A stretch of DNA of 12,400 nt from CAZAQB01 sp964487155 (GTDB lineage: Bacteria; Pseudomonadota; Gammaproteobacteria; Nitrococcales; Nitrococcaceae): the NCBI GenBank assembly GCA_964487155.1, contig CAZAQB010000098.1, positions 1 through 12,400 of the forward strand, in the 5' to 3' direction. The notes beneath the pieces are model-generated. The model was given only the letters and a program-made list of their open reading frames with translations. It did not search any database and was not told the DNA's origin. This document shows positions 12,060 through 12,400 of this stretch, in pieces (within the stretch, counting starts at the first letter, position 1; each line of letters starts with the position of its first letter). The position numbers and the translations under genes are program-made.

Positions 12060-12400
12060 ATGAGTCAGCAACAACGGCTGGAATGGTCGCTGCTCGCCCT
12101 GCGGGTCGGCGTTTTCATCGTGATGCTGATGTGGACACTTGACAAATTCGTCTCGCCGGAGCACAGCGCCCGGGTGTTTAGCGGATTCTACGGGCTGTCC
12201 GGCCTGGAAGACTGGACATTCTTCGTCCTGGGTGCGGCGGAATTGATCCTCGTGCTGGCATTTCTCGCCGGCCTTTGGAGGCGTTTCACGTACGGTGCCG
12301 TGCTGCTGGTGCACGCGATTTCCACATTCTCGTCCTGGAAGCAATACCTCGACCCCTTCGCCAATCTGCTTTTCTTCGCCGCCTGGCCGATGCTGGCGGC
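12060..12400 (+). CDS. DoxX-like integral membrane protein, 3' end outside window
   Basis: The visible 113 residues look like a small DoxX/MauE-type inner-membrane protein of four helices. A first helix lies at about 9-27 (LLALRVGVFIVMLMWTLDKF), then FVSPEHSARVFSGFYG. A second helix is near 52-72 (FFVLGAAELILVLAFLAGLW), and two more follow (TYGAVLLVHAISTFSSW; ANLLFFAAWPMLAA). The K-F-x-x-P motif after helix 1 is typical of the family. Such proteins are linked to redox or thiol homeostasis, but no specific role can be assigned here. The ATG at 12060 has GAGGAG ten bases upstream. The frame runs off the window edge. Confidence 0.75.
   Translation, partial: MSQQQRLEWSLLALRVGVFIVMLMWTLDKFVSPEHSARVFSGFYGLSGLEDWTFFVLGAAELILVLAFLAGLWRRFTYGAVLLVHAISTFSSWKQYLDPFANLLFFAAWPMLA

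Noticed and set aside
1..12400. tRNA, rRNA, CRISPR arrays, complete insertion sequences, phage or restriction genes
   Set aside because: Looked for by eye on both strands; no tRNA-like cloverleaf with conserved loops, no regularly spaced repeats, and no transposase, integrase or capsid-like protein was found.

Overview
The window comes from a GC-rich bacterial chromosome, most likely a gammaproteobacterium. That placement is an inference from gene families and palindromic-repeat style, not from a marker gene. It is a scaffold: a run of 100 N at 6762-6861 joins two contigs. Base composition is uneven. Roughly the first 1330 bases are visibly AT-richer than the very GC-rich remainder, and the change coincides with the end of an integron-type cassette array.

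1-1333 is the distal end of a chromosomal integron. It holds three toxin-antitoxin cassettes, all on the + strand: brnT/brnA, hicA/hicB and a RelB-like antitoxin with a ParE-like toxin. Two attC sites (424-498 and 936-989) separate them. The integrase and attI are not in view and would lie to the left. All three toxins look damaged. BrnT appears to lose its frame near base 54, HicA loses one base directly before its catalytic histidine, and ParE is cut off at a palindrome at 1334-1355 that also removes the last attC. The three antitoxins read intact.

1455-3373 carries, on the - strand, an aldo/keto reductase followed by an XRE regulator with an MmyB-type ligand-binding domain. From 3736 on the + strand lie an exported protein-L-isoaspartate methyltransferase, a perfect 26-base palindrome, and a large spermidine-synthase-like membrane protein that runs into the scaffold gap.

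After the gap, 6933-8998 (- strand) is a two-gene operon. It encodes a glyoxalase/VOC protein, translationally coupled to a fusion of a pyridoxamine-oxidase-like FMN barrel with a ferredoxin reductase. A divergent LysR regulator at 9112-10023 is the likely controller. Beyond it are a palindrome-rich non-coding stretch, an endonuclease/exonuclease/phosphatase-family hydrolase (10581-11576), another hairpin-rich non-coding stretch, and the 5' part of a DoxX-like membrane protein that leaves the window.

The most notable region is the TA cassette array with selectively broken toxins. The rest is recognisable chromosomal gene content with some less common architectures: the exported Pcm, the SpeE-like membrane fusion and the PNPOx-FNR fusion.
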